Part shown: piece after piece, positions 10,171 to 20,022 of the stretch
Layout of the letters: each line of letters opens with the position of its first letter
Numbering within the stretch: the stretch's first letter is position 1
NCBI GenBank assembly: GCA_009731375.1
Contig: BJOX01000047.1
Coordinates: forward strand, 850,030-914,029
DNA length: 64,000 nucleotides
Source of the DNA: Paulinella micropora
Taxonomy: Eukaryota > Cercozoa > Imbricatea > Euglyphida
Reading direction: 5' to 3'
Notes under the pieces: generated by a model
Told to the model about the DNA's origin: nothing
What the model saw: only the letters and a program-made list of their open reading frames with translations
Databases searched by the model: none
Translations under genes and position numbers: made by a program

Positions 10171-11841
10171 TCAAACAAAAAACTCGTGGTCGGCGGTCTG
10201 CAGCTGGTTCGCTACGGCCGGCTGGCGCAGGAACGTGGTCTGGTTCGTGACTTTCTCCATGTTCAGCGCCCACTGCCTGCGTTCTATAAAAGTGTCCAGC
10301 AACAGGATGCAGATCCGGACGTGCCGTTTCTGCCCCTTGCGGCAGGCCCTGCGCTCGGCCTGCAGCAGGTCGCCGCCGGACCACGTCAGCTGGAAGAAAA
10401 ACACGTGGTTGGCCGCCTGCAAATTTAGCCCCTGCCCGGCCGCGCGGATGCTCAGCACCGCCGCCCGGCAGCGCCGGTCGCCTGGAAGCGCGCCACCAGT
10501 TCCGCGCGCTTGGCCTGCGGCGTGGTGCCGTTGATGGCTGCGAAGTACTTGTGCGGCCGGCGCTTGTGCGACCAAACGGCGGTTAGCCACTGCTGCAGCA
10601 GCTCCCACGTATCCTGGTTCTCGCAGAACAGCAGCACCTTGTGGCACAATTGCTTGTCCCGCAGCAGGGGCTCGACCTCGCGCTCAAAGAACGCGTGTGA
10701 CAGCCGCTGCTTGACCTTCTTGGACTCGTCGTAGCAGCGGCTGAACACTGGCAGCCTCGAGAGCTCGGGCTGCGCGGCCTGCCGCTGGAAACGCCGCCTC
10801 TTGGGCGGCGGCGGCGCCGTTTCCTGTGGCGGCAGCTCCAGCGGCAGGCTGCCGTACGACGACAGCACCGCCTCCGCCTTCTTCACGTCGACTGCTGGCT
10901 GGGCGCCCAGCTGCGCCTCCAGGCTCGGCAGGCTGCTGACGTCGTGCCTCCACAGCGCGTCCAGCCGCTCCGCGTCCGCGGGCGGTGGCTTCAGGATGAC
11001 CACCCGGCGCTCGTACGTGAATTCTTGGGCGCCGGCGGCCACGCCATTGGCCGGCACCAGCTCGCCTTCTTCGGCGCTCGGGGCCTCCCTGGTAAACAGA
11101 CAGAACTTGGCCAGCAGGTCGCAAAGCTCCGCTAGGTTAGAGCTGCCAGCAGCGTCCAGCACGAACAGGGGTTTGCGCGCCGCGCGGTCGTAGCCGCGCT
11201 GCACCTGGCGCCCTGCACAGTACCGCAGCACAAACTGGCTGTACGTCAGCCCCCGCGCGCGCAGCCTGTCGGGGCACAGCAGCATCAGTTGCGGCCATAG
11301 TTGCACCGTGCGGTTGGCCGGCGTCCCCGTCAGGCACAGGCACATCGGCACGAGCGCCTGGTTGAACAGGCTGTGCGCCATCACGGTCGTTTGCGAACGC
11401 ATGTTGGTCAGCACGTGGCTTTCGTCCAGGATGGCCGCGCGTAACCCTGCTTGTAGCCTGCCCTGNNNNNNNNNNCAGGCTCAGCGCCATCTGGTACGAC
11501 ATCACGTAGATCAGCGCCCCGGGCACGGGGAACCCTTGTTGGCCGCTGCCGATCAGGCACAGGTGTGTGGTCTGCTCTGTTACTGCCTGGTTCTGGCTCT
11601 GGTACGCCTCTGGCCGGTGCCGCATGCCCAGCCAACGCTCTACTTCCTTAATCCAGTGGCTGCAGTTACTGGTGGGGCTCAGGATCAGCGCGGGCAAACT
11701 CTCGTGGCGTGTGCGGATCAGCGCCGTCAGAGCGATCGCGGTCTTGCCCGTGCCCGGGGCCAGCGCCAGCAACACTCGGCGGTGCGTGACGCAGTACTCG
11801 ACCGCCTCCTCCTGGACACGGCTCAACCTGCGTCGGGGCAT
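10171..11841 (-). pseudogene. SNF2-family helicase-like ATPase, frameshifted
   Basis: Superfamily 2 helicase of the Swi2/Snf2 group, closest in size and motif spacing to the SMARCAL1/ZRANB3 type. From the ATG at 11841 it shows LAPGTGKT (Walker A, motif I), LILSPTSN (Ia), ILDESH (motif II, DExH, near 11420) and LTGTP (III). In the C-terminal lobe come GINGTT-like regulation, VLSIRAAGQGLNLQ (V) and QAERRACRKGQKRHV (VI). The insert between lobes is Pro- and basic-rich (PPPPKRRRFQ). A 10-N gap lies at 11466-11475. The frame changes at a G run (plus 10481-10483) just before motif V, so the observed sequence would truncate the second lobe. Expected role: ATP-dependent DNA translocation or remodelling in replication or transcription of the element. 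Confidence 0.75.
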
Positions 11842-12781
11842 CTCTCGGTAAAACTAGCAAACCAAAAAAAAAAGAGAGAGAGAGAGAGCAAGAGCGGNNN
11901 NNNNNNNAACGCTAGCGGTTCTGTTGCAATTTTAGCAATATATTGACAGTCAACGATTTGTCAATCGATTTGCGGGGGGTGGGGGAGGATTGTAGAGATA
12001 GGTTACCACACCCACGCTACACACGCAGGAAGGTCGTGTTTAGGAGATCCCAACTTACGAAGTTATTAATCAATCCTCATCCGTGATTTCAATTTAAATT
12101 ATTATTAAAATAGGAATCATTAACATCACGAATAAGGATTGGTTTAAATTCTCGCTCCTCCTCCCCTCTCCCCCCCCCGCGCACACACGCATGTAAGTAC
12201 GCGCGAAGTTTTTAACTATTAAAGTTTTTATTGAAAATTATGTTTATTATGATTTAATAATATTGAATTCGTTTATTTTGTTTATGACGGTGATTTACGT
12301 TTTATAGTATAAAAAATCTGAATTCATAATGAACATATACAGTTGAGGCGTCTGACTCCGGATATACTGTGATCAAGTTAGAACTTGAATGAAAAATTGA
12401 TTTTTTATTAGAAATTAACTTGAAATAATTAAATTCAATATTTCTCATCAATATTATGTGTTTTTAAATCAATTCCAAAAGTTTTGATCATAGTGTGAAA
12501 ATTAGACTTCAATAGACTTCATTTCACTTAAAACGTAGACTCACGTTTTTGCGAAACTTTTGTTAGTCTTAGTCTCCTTTTTTTTCTTCTTTGCCACCCC
12601 TCCCCCCCTTCCGCTCTCCGGGTTTTTTCTAAACCAATGGTGTCCTTCAGTATCCGCCGCCCTCGCGCTCTCTCTTTCTCTCTCCCTCCTTTTGCTCCCT
12701 GCCGTTTCCCCTCCCCCGCTCCGCTCCTTTTTGTCTGCTGTGTTAGAATGCACCCCTTCCCCCGCCCTATATTCTCTAAAA
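11842..12781. other. AT-rich non-coding spacer
   Basis: About 0.9 kb between divergent genes. It starts with (GA)n and a 10-N gap (11898-11907), then 11.93-12.54 kb is strongly AT-rich, unlike the GC-rich neighbouring genes. It has no usable reading frame. It ends in a pyrimidine-rich tract before the kinase-like gene. An imperfect inverted repeat lies at 12068-12088 and 12124-12144. It may hold promoters for both flanking genes. Confidence 0.5.
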
Positions 12782-14125
12782 ATGAGCGGCGATGGCCAAG
12801 TTGTCACGGTAGCCCAGAACCGGGCGACGTTATTAAGAAGTTTGGCCTGCAACACGCCTTCCGGTGCACACGGTGTCAGACTCTAGTGCAAAAACCCAAC
12901 CTAGACCCGAGGAAGCTGCAATGCAGGGTCCTGCGCTGGCGGCCCTTTGCTTACTATGTCATCAACAACAAGCAGCCTGGCAAGCAGCCCCCGCCGGACC
13001 ATTTAGTAGCTGACAAAAAAGCAGCGCTTCGGCAATTTCTTGGAACGGCAGCTCAAGCAAGCCTTTCCCGAGGGCCTCTTCTTCCTGGCCATTCGGCGGG
13101 GCGACTTGTATCAACTTTACAAGCCAAAAAAACTAATAACAAAAGACAATGATGATGGTGAGGTTCTGCTGTTGGAAGGTAGAGGATTAGTGCTGAAGAG
13201 GCTGGCCAAGCGCCACAAGCCCGCCAACCTGAAAAACCCTTTGCTAGGCGACCTAGTCGATTTCATCCAGTTGCAGTCCTACTTGTTCAGGCATGGCGAA
13301 ATGGCGCCCAAGATTTACGGCTGCCTGCAAATCTGCAAGGACTCGGAAGAGATAGATACGACGAAACGCTTGGCCACAGACAAGGCCGGGGCAAACGTCT
13401 ATGTCATCATGGATTATATTGTTGGTACTAGCGCTGGTGGCCACGTTGACTTGCAGCACCTTCTGAAAAACAAGGTGGCTGGTTTAGAGCAAAAGATCAT
13501 TGTCTTCCTCGACAAACTGCTAGGGCTTCTGGCCAACGCAGGGTTAGAATTTGCAGACTTCAAGCCCGCAAACGTGGCGTACCGTTTTTCTAACCAGCAT
13601 CGCATGCTGCTGGACGCGGAGCCGTTCTATTGCGTCCGTATCGAGCCCGAAGCCAGATTTCCAGAAGAAGCCAGACACACTTTCCTAAGGTTTTCGAACC
13701 TGGTCAGCATGCTTGCCAACAGCCTGCGATGGCTGCCAAAAGCTGTTACTCTACATCTGCTCGATTGCATTTACGACATACTCAGCCAACACCAGGACGC
13801 CCTCACACGTTGTGCCCAATGGTGGTTCGACATTGTTATGTCGTGCGGAGACAAGAGTACTGAGTTTGCGTACGGGGCATGCATCACGGCCGCGCACTAT
13901 CTACACAGGCGTGAGCCAGTCGGGCTAGACAACCAAAAAAACCAATGGCTGCCTGAATTTACGAAGTCGTGCCTCGTCGTACCAGCTAATCCTTCAGGAG
14001 GCTACCAGGTTAAGGACAAAAATAGCGTGATGCAAAAGGCGCGTAACAACGAGCTGACGGTAGAGGACGTGGAACAATTTGTGGTGGCTATAGTGCGCAT
14101 AGCTGCGTTTAGGGCCCGACCTTGA
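12782..14125 (+). pseudogene. Kinase-like paralogue 3, two compensating frame changes
   Basis: The start is set at the ATG at 12782 (context CTAAAAATGAGCGG), matching the MSDG start of paralogue 2. The frame shifts near 12825 and returns near the A6 run at 13015-13020. The middle part in the other frame contains FRCTRCQTL and VLRWRPFAYY, which align with the Cys-rich N-terminus of paralogue 2. The rest runs uninterrupted to TGA at 14125. Kinase features are GLVLKRL (Lys), FADFKPANV (catalytic loop with His lost but Asp and Asn kept) and LLDAEPFYC. RCAQWWFD and DVEQFVVAIVRIA follow. Loss of HxD histidine and a weak DFG make it the most likely pseudokinase of the set. Confidence 0.6.
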
Positions 14126-14294
14126 CCCTCTCGGCCTTTTTTACCAAAAAAAAAAAAAAAGCGCTCAAATGCAACAACAACAAAAAAAAGATTTTATTTT
14201 TTTCAGAGCCGAGAGAACCAAAAAAAAAAGCATGCTAAGCAAATAAAAAAAAAACAACTTTTCTTTTTCTTTTGAAAAAAAGGCAGGGGTATTT

Positions 14295-14330
<36 letters not shown>

Positions 14331-14332
14331 AG
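14126..14332. other. A-rich and (GA)n convergent spacer
   Basis: A15 and A8-9 tracts follow the TGA directly, then a (GA)n array at 14298-14331. It lies between convergent stops. The A tracts could reflect 3' end signals, but no AATAAA with a clear cleavage context is evident. Confidence 0.5.
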
Positions 14333-14965
14333 CTACAGTTTGTACACCACGTCGTTCTGGGCCCACAGCGTTATTGCCACAATGGCTAGTATGGTCGAAA
14401 CGGAGCCCAGGCACATAGCGGGCAAGTGCCAAGCACAGGCCCGCCTCGCAACCCTCGCCTTGGCACGACAGGCGCCAAACAGCAGCACCAACGCCACCCC
14501 GGTGGCTAGAAAGACGAGAGCACTGAGCCCCAAGCTGCTCACGGTGGCGTAGCCCGTGGTGCACACCACCACTGGCGTGTAGTTAAGACTGCAGGCCGAG
14601 GGCCCCCGGCACTGGACCTCCAAGCCCAAAACAGCGCGCTCCCAGTTCTGTTGCTGCAGCCACACGCGGCTCCTGATAAACGTGAAGCCCTCGTATGACA
14701 CCTCCTGGGCCGCGCGCATTTGTGGTCCGAAGTAGTGCCACTGTAGTTTCTCTCCGTCGTACTCCGGTGTTAGCGCGCCCACGAGCCGGACGAACCGGCA
14801 GTCCGGGAAACTAACAAAGGGCTGAACCGAGAACGCCGTGGCGCGCTGGTGCGGCGGCAACGTGAGGTTGTGCGTCAGGTTGTGCTGGTTCTGATAGTAG
14901 TCCTTGATGACTGCCACGTGCGACCCGTCGGAGGAGGCCGCTGTTGCACGGAAAAGCACTAGCAT
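14333..14965 (-). CDS. Membrane glycoprotein-like protein with two C-terminal helices
   Basis: About 210 residues from an ATG at 14965; an upstream in-frame TTG exists but ATG is preferred. The first 135 residues form a Cys-containing, presumably lumenal or extracellular region with N-glycosylation sequons in NLTHNLT. Two hydrophobic helices follow: one covers LGLSALVFLATGVALVLLF and the next LGSVSTILAIVAITLW. The short loop between them is basic (CRAKARVARRAC), with a short tail to TAG. The layout fits a small viral envelope or host-derived tetraspan-like fragment. No named family is recognised. No cleavable signal peptide is obvious. Confidence 0.6.
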   Translation of the reverse strand: MLVLFRATAASSDGSHVAVIKDYYQNQHNLTHNLTLPPHQRATAFSVQPFVSFPDCRFVRLVGALTPEYDGEKLQWHYFGPQMRAAQEVSYEGFTFIRSRVWLQQQNWERAVLGLEVQCRGPSACSLNYTPVVVCTTGYATVSSLGLSALVFLATGVALVLLFGACRAKARVARRACAWHLPAMCLGSVSTILAIVAITLWAQNDVVYKL

Positions 14966-15086
14966 GGATTGGGCCAGCAAAAACTTTTTTTAATGTATTT
15001 TCTCTCTCTCTCTCTCTCTTTGGTTTTGTTTGCCTCCTAGGAAAGACAGCAACCGTGGCGGGAAGGGGACGGGAGGGACAGGCTTC
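14966..15086. other. Low-complexity spacer
   Basis: Contains T6 and (CT)n runs between two minus-strand genes. No feature beyond possible promoter sequence for the membrane protein gene. Confidence 0.4.
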
Positions 15087-16948
15087 TCATTTCCTTTCTT
15101 TTTTAGAGAGAGAGGGAGGGGGATGCGGGGCCGAGGCAGGCTTTTTCTTGGGGGGCTCCACTTTCTCCAAGATGACCATCCGCACCCATGAGCCCCAGCC
15201 TGTGGCCAATTTCAGTACCTCCGCAAAGTTCTCGACTTTTGTAACTACGGTGTCATTAGCGTTCCACCAACGGCCGCCAGTTTCCCTGCGGAGCGCAGTG
15301 TAATGGCCGCCGGTGGAGTCGCCATGATGCACTAGGAAAGCCAGAATCCGAAACGTGATTTCTTCTGTCCCTGCTGCATCATTCTCTTTGCCGAGAGCGT
15401 ACCTGACCGTGAATTCCTCCGCCGTGAACGGAGGGTTGATGCGTTTCCCGCCTGGGTTAAGGGTTAAACCAGACCATCGCGTATTTCGCGGTGCTTTGGT
15501 CTCTTGGGCAGAGCATACCATCCCCGACATCTACTATGCCTGTGCAAGTCGATTTGTCGTCATAGTCGTTGTGCCGCACTGGTGCCTGGTTGTCTTTTCT
15601 TGCCATACTTTTCGTAGACACAAGTTGCGTGAAAAGTTCTTTTAGGCCTTCTCCTCTTCCTTGGTACGTTACGCTGAGAGGGCCGCAGTCCGCGTCTTCG
15701 CCAGTCAGGGCCGGCCAACTGTCAACTGTTTTGGGAAGTAATGTTTCACAATCTTTACATTCGTAAAAGATGAAACCACGAAACCAAAATTTCTCCGATT
15801 TCTGCATTGAAGCATGATTTCTGATATTGCATTTTAATTGCTTTTTCATCGTTTGCCAGATGAACAGCAAGGCTTGCTCCGGGTCATCGGGGTTACGCTG
15901 GTGCCGAGATGCCTTTTCTAGGCGCTTGAAAAGATTGTCGTCCTCTGAAAGAACGTCCGTGCTGCCCTGGACATAATCGCTCAAGCTCAAAATGGCACAG
16001 GCCACGCAATCTTGAAGCATGCACTTTCTTGTCTCACGAACAACACTCTTAGCAAAAACGCAGCTCAGGCACTGCATCAGCGCGCGGATGTAGCACGAAT
16101 TGGGGCTTCCCCGGGGGCCGCGCTGCCCCGGCGGCGCTAGGCTCCTTTTTGTTCTGCACAAACATATGACAGCAGCGTGAAGGGGGAACAAAAAAAGCGG
16201 AGGTGCGAAGACATTTACAACAAAAAGAAAGTCTCGCGAAGCCGTACCCAGAGCTTTTCGAGCCGATCGGGCCAGTCGAGCGCGCCAGTAACTTTCGTAC
16301 CAGCGTTTGCATAACCAAGGACCACGGGGCGTCGTCGTCGCTGCTTTTCGGCTTTCTGGCGACGACCTTGCGCAGCAGTGCCAGGATTTGTGGGCTACAA
16401 CCTTCCGAGTCCGGGAGCATCCTTTGCCTGAAGTCTTGAGTTTGGTAAAGGGCGTCATTCAGAGATTGCCGAGCCTTGGCATTATTCTTCAGAACGTCTT
16501 TCACGAGGCCGAACACGGTGCCTTTTTTGCTCACAGTGTCCTGAAAAACACGTACATGAATACCGAGTACTTGTAGGTTGCGGACTTTTCCGGGGTCTTG
16601 TGCCACCGCCGTCAAGTCACGGACGTACGACATATCTTTGGTGTTGACGGGGCACGGACAATCGAAGTAGCTAAAAATGTTGGCCAGGGCCGTGTACCAA
16701 GGCGGGTACGGATCCTTTTCGACCAGCGCAAAGTTCAGGATGTAAAGCTTCACGACCTTTGTCCAGTTGTTGTAAATAAAATCAAGGATCTCAACAAAAG
16801 GTTCGTACAATTCGTCAGAGCCTTTTTTGATTTCGGAAAGAACGACGCACTTGGAGGATTTGCAGGCGGTGGCACGAACATGCAGCCTCCTACAGTCCTT
16901 TGCGAACTTTATGACCTCATCTTCTCCGTCTGGTGCTTTTGCAGCCAT
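15087..16948 (-). pseudogene. Ubiquitin-specific protease (USP family), frameshifted
   Basis: Peptidase C19 deubiquitinase. The Cys box is seen as SPNSCYIRALMQCL near 16090 (catalytic Cys in NSCY). The His box is HHGDSTGGHYTALR, followed by GGRWWNANDTVV, whose Asn/Asp supplies the third catalytic residue. So all three catalytic positions are kept. A zinc-finger pair typical of USPs is suggested by FYECKDCETL. The ATG at 16948 follows an A9 tract, and the first 250 residues are a unique helical region (MAAKAPDGEDE start). Two frame changes interrupt it: one between about 16200 and 16110 just ahead of the Cys box, and one near 15472. The upstream part could be a separate gene. Likely role: removal of ubiquitin from viral or host proteins. 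Confidence 0.7.
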
Positions 16949-17398
16949 TTTTTTTTCTACCCCGCACCGTCCGCCCCCCTGTTCAATCGTTGAAGCCTTG
17001 TACAATCTTCTTTATTAGAATAATACAAATAGCAAAAAAAAAACAGGAACGCGCCCTCCCCCACCTCCTCACACCCAACTCTGACCACGCTTCTTTTTTG
17101 TCTTGGTGCAAAGATAGCGGGAGATGGAGCACGGAAGGAAAGGACTCTGGGCGGGGGGTGGAGGAGAAATTGGACGGTGCGGGTTGGAGAGCAAAAATGG
17201 ACGGACTGTGGAGGGATGGGGAACAAAAATGGACGGAGTGTGGAGGGATCGGGGAGAGGAGGGGGGGGGGGGGGAANNNNNNNNNNTTGAAGGGAGGGAA
17301 GGTGGAGGGTAGGCGGGCGGTGTGGGGTGTGAGGTGGAGGGTAGGCGGCCGGTACTCTAAAAAGAGAGAGAAAACGACGGCGGCACGGTAAAAAAAAG
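16949..17398. repeat. Spacer with short tandem repeats
   Basis: A 31-33 bp unit containing AAAAATGGACGGA is present twice at 17190-17254, and a second unit (GGTGGAGGGTAGGCGG) twice at 17300-17350. A poly-G tract and a 10-N gap lie at 17277-17286. Gly/Trp-rich frames here are by-products of the repeats. Confidence 0.6.
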
Positions 17399-18617
17399 TC
17401 ATTGTGTCGTGGGGAGGGGCCAGCCAGTCAAGCCTGCTAGGCGCGCGGCTACTACCGCGTACAGCACCAGGTTACAACGCGCGGTCCCGAGCGCCCACCG
17501 CAGCACTCTGACCGCCTTGTCCAAGGGGTCGCGCCGGCCCAACGCCAGCCAACGTAGCACGTAAAGCGTGAGGTGCCTGGGGCCGCGCAGGCGCAGGGCC
17601 TCTCGCAATGTCTGCACGGGCTTCTGGTTGTCACCGGAAAAGTGCGCAAGCAGCTCCTGTTCCTGTTCGGGCCTAATCACCCCGAGCACGCCGCGAAGCC
17701 TGTCGGGGTCCGTCCCCGCAAAATTGTTTTCTGGCTCGCGCGCCACCTCGCGCAGGATGGCCTGCTCCGGCAGGCTCAACTGCGACAGCGCGTACAGGCG
17801 CCAGTAGCGCCCGCCGTCACTGCCAAGCCCCTCGATGAAGAAGCCGAGCGCCAGGCGCCAGGCCTTCCAGAACCTGTTTGCGTCCCACCCCCTAAGCTGG
17901 GACGTCGCCGCCGTCAGCGCGTCGGGGCTGACGGACGCCACGTAGGCTACTAGCGCGTCCCCAGTCAGGGCCCGGCTTCAGCTCTGACAGGCAGCCCATG
18001 TCCAGGTTGCCCAGCAGCACCCTGTTGTCGACGTTGTGTTCATTCACGTCTAGCAGGATGTTGGAGGGTTTGGCGTCGTGGAAGAACCACCGCAGCTTGC
18101 TCAAGGCCCTGAGACGGCCAAGGACGGGCTCCAGCACCTGTGTGCACAAGTCCGCGCTTTTCAGCCGGCAGGAGGGCGCATCCAGAAACTTTTGCAGATC
18201 GGTATCCAGCCGCTCCAGCACCAGAGCCGAGAAGCCGTTCCAGCGGGCGAGATCGCCGCCGGAGCGCCTGAAGTGCGTGCATGTGCGCGCGATCGCGGCG
18301 CGCAGGTCCTGCTGTTGACATTTGTAGCTGAACAACGTCGCAGCGTTCAGGCCCAGCTTGGACAGCAGCTGGCAGCCGACGCCGTGCCGGGCGCCGATTC
18401 TCAGGCCCCTCTCCTGCTCCGCGTCGGGGTCGAACGTCAGCTTGACCGCGATGCCGCAACCCTGCTGGCAGAACACAGTGCCGTGCGAGCCGGCGCCCAG
18501 CTCCGTCGAGTCTGCCAGCATGTCCAGCAGCTCCAGCGTCTGTTGTGCGTTTAGCCACGGCTCACACTCGGGCCCCACCCGTAGTTGCGAAGACAGCCGG
18601 TTCCACCACGCTTGCAT
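17399..18617 (-). pseudogene. Protein kinase with canonical motifs, one frameshift
   Basis: The start (ATG at 18617) is uncertain because the sequence runs into a gap seven bases further upstream. Motifs are clearer than in the three paralogues above: glycine loop LGAGSHGTVF, IAVKL (Lys59), FFHDAKPSNILL (His180, Asp181, Lys183, Asn186) and LDMG in place of DFG (Asp206). All catalytic residues are present, so activity is likely. After about 235 codons the frame changes at a C4 run (plus 17959-17962). The following frame gives a helical C-lobe-like region to TGA at 17399. Sequence similarity to the RCxxWW paralogues is not evident, so this is a separate kinase. Confidence 0.65.
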
Positions 18618-18624
18618 GTCCGAG

Positions 18625-18882
18625 NNNNNNNNNNNNNNNNNNNNNNNNNNNNNNNNNNNNNNNNNNNNNNNNNNNNNNNNNNNNNNNNNNNNNNNNNNNN
18701 NNNNNNNNNNNNNNNNNNNNNNNNNNNNNNNNNNNNNNNNNNNNNNNNNNNNNNNNNNNNNNNNNNNNNNNNNNNNNNNNNNNNNNNNNNNNNNNNNNNN
18801 NNNNNNNNNNNNNNNNNNNNNNNNNNNNNNNNNNNNNNNNNNNNNNNNNNNNNNNNNNNNNNNNNNNNNNNNNNNNNNNNNN
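18625..18882. other. Assembly gap (258 N)
   Basis: Unknown sequence upstream of the kinase start, bordered on the right by a C24 run. Confidence 0.99.
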
Positions 18883-19408
18883 CCCCCCCCCCCCCCCCCC
18901 CCCCCCGTTTCTCTTTTCCGTTGCTCCTATCACCCGACAGGCACTCCTCCTCCCTTTCACAATACACAACACCCGCCAAAAACAGGGCCAAGGAAGAAAA
19001 AACTCCCAAGAAGAACAAAAAAAAAAGAAGACAACAGGTCGCTCAGCTCGGTAGTTCGGCCGCGCGACCGAACCACTGGGTTTGTTGCTCTGAATCCCCC
19101 CCCCCTCCCCAAAAAAAACAGATCCAGAACCCCACCGCGTTAAAGACACACACACACAAAGAAAACCACGCTAGCAAGCTCTTTCCGTTTAATTTTGTAC
19201 TTTTTTTTCAGTCTCCCCCCCTCCCCTCTCCCCGCCACCTTTGTTTTTGTTGTCGGTTTTTTTTTGGTGTGTCTAGGTAGGGCCCCTTAATTTGCCAAAA
19301 GAGATCACGGAGGCCTAAAATTTTTTAAGAAGAAAAAAACAAAAAAAGAACCCCCAAAAAAACAGAAACCTCCTCCTCTCGCTACCGTGTGGCTTTTTTT
19401 TCTCTGGC
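18883..19408. other. Low-complexity spacer
   Basis: Homopolymer-rich (C, A and T runs) with no coding pattern. It may carry promoters for the flanking divergent genes. Confidence 0.5.
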
Positions 19409-19807
19409 ATGCAGCACGCGACCTCTGGTACTCAGCACACATCCTCGCAAAAAACAGCGGCGTCGGTTTCGGACTTGCAGGCTTTCGTAGAGACACAAGC
19501 CAGCATGAATGCCCTGTTGGCGCAGCAGTGCCAGGCGCAGGTCGTGTCGCTGAACTGGTTCGAACAAGAAACGCTCAGGCGCCTGCAAATGCTGGAAGCG
19601 CGCGTGTCCGGGCTGGAGGCCATCGCGCTACGCGCGACCCCGCAGGCACGACCTCGTAAAATAGCGCCAACAAATCAGGATGACAGTCAAAGAGAACAAT
19701 TTAACACAGGCCCTCTCCGCTTTTTTATTTTCCTGTACCGTATAAAAGCAAGGCCGTTCAATAGCTGGCTAAGGATAATTCGGGCACGGTACTCGTGTTT
19801 CTTGTAA
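19409..19807 (+). CDS. Small predicted coiled-coil protein
   Basis: 132 codons from an ATG at 19409 to TAA. Residues 20-75 are rich in Leu, Gln, Glu and Ala with heptad-like spacing (SDLQAFVETQASMNALLAQQ, then LRRLQMLEARVSGLEAI), which predicts a coiled coil. The C-terminus is basic and aromatic. A TATAAAAG sequence at 19741 lies within the 3' part, so the natural end could be earlier. Function is unknown; such proteins are often oligomerisation partners. Confidence 0.5.
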   Translation: MQHATSGTQHTSSQKTAASVSDLQAFVETQASMNALLAQQCQAQVVSLNWFEQETLRRLQMLEARVSGLEAIALRATPQARPRKIAPTNQDDSQREQFNTGPLRFFIFLYRIKARPFNSWLRIIRARYSCFL

Positions 19808-20022
19808 GCTTAGTTTAATTAAAAAAAACAAAACGCAGCTAATTTTTTTCAATTCATCCGATTTAGGCTTTCTTTTGCCTAGACAAGCAGCGCCGCGAGC
19901 TTGAATCGCTTCGTCGTCACTTGTGGCAATTTTTGTCATTACACACAAAAAAACATGCTCTTTGTGCTTGTCAAAATAATCTTAATTTTTCGATCTGCCC
20001 CCTCCCCCNNNNNNNNNNGTCA
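19808..20022. other. Convergent spacer
   Basis: AT-rich spacer with a 10-N gap at 20009-20018. No feature is seen. Confidence 0.5.

Noticed and set aside
16203-16993. Plus-strand frames opposite the USP gene
   Set aside because: The minus strand carries clear USP active-site motifs; the plus-strand frames have no such support.
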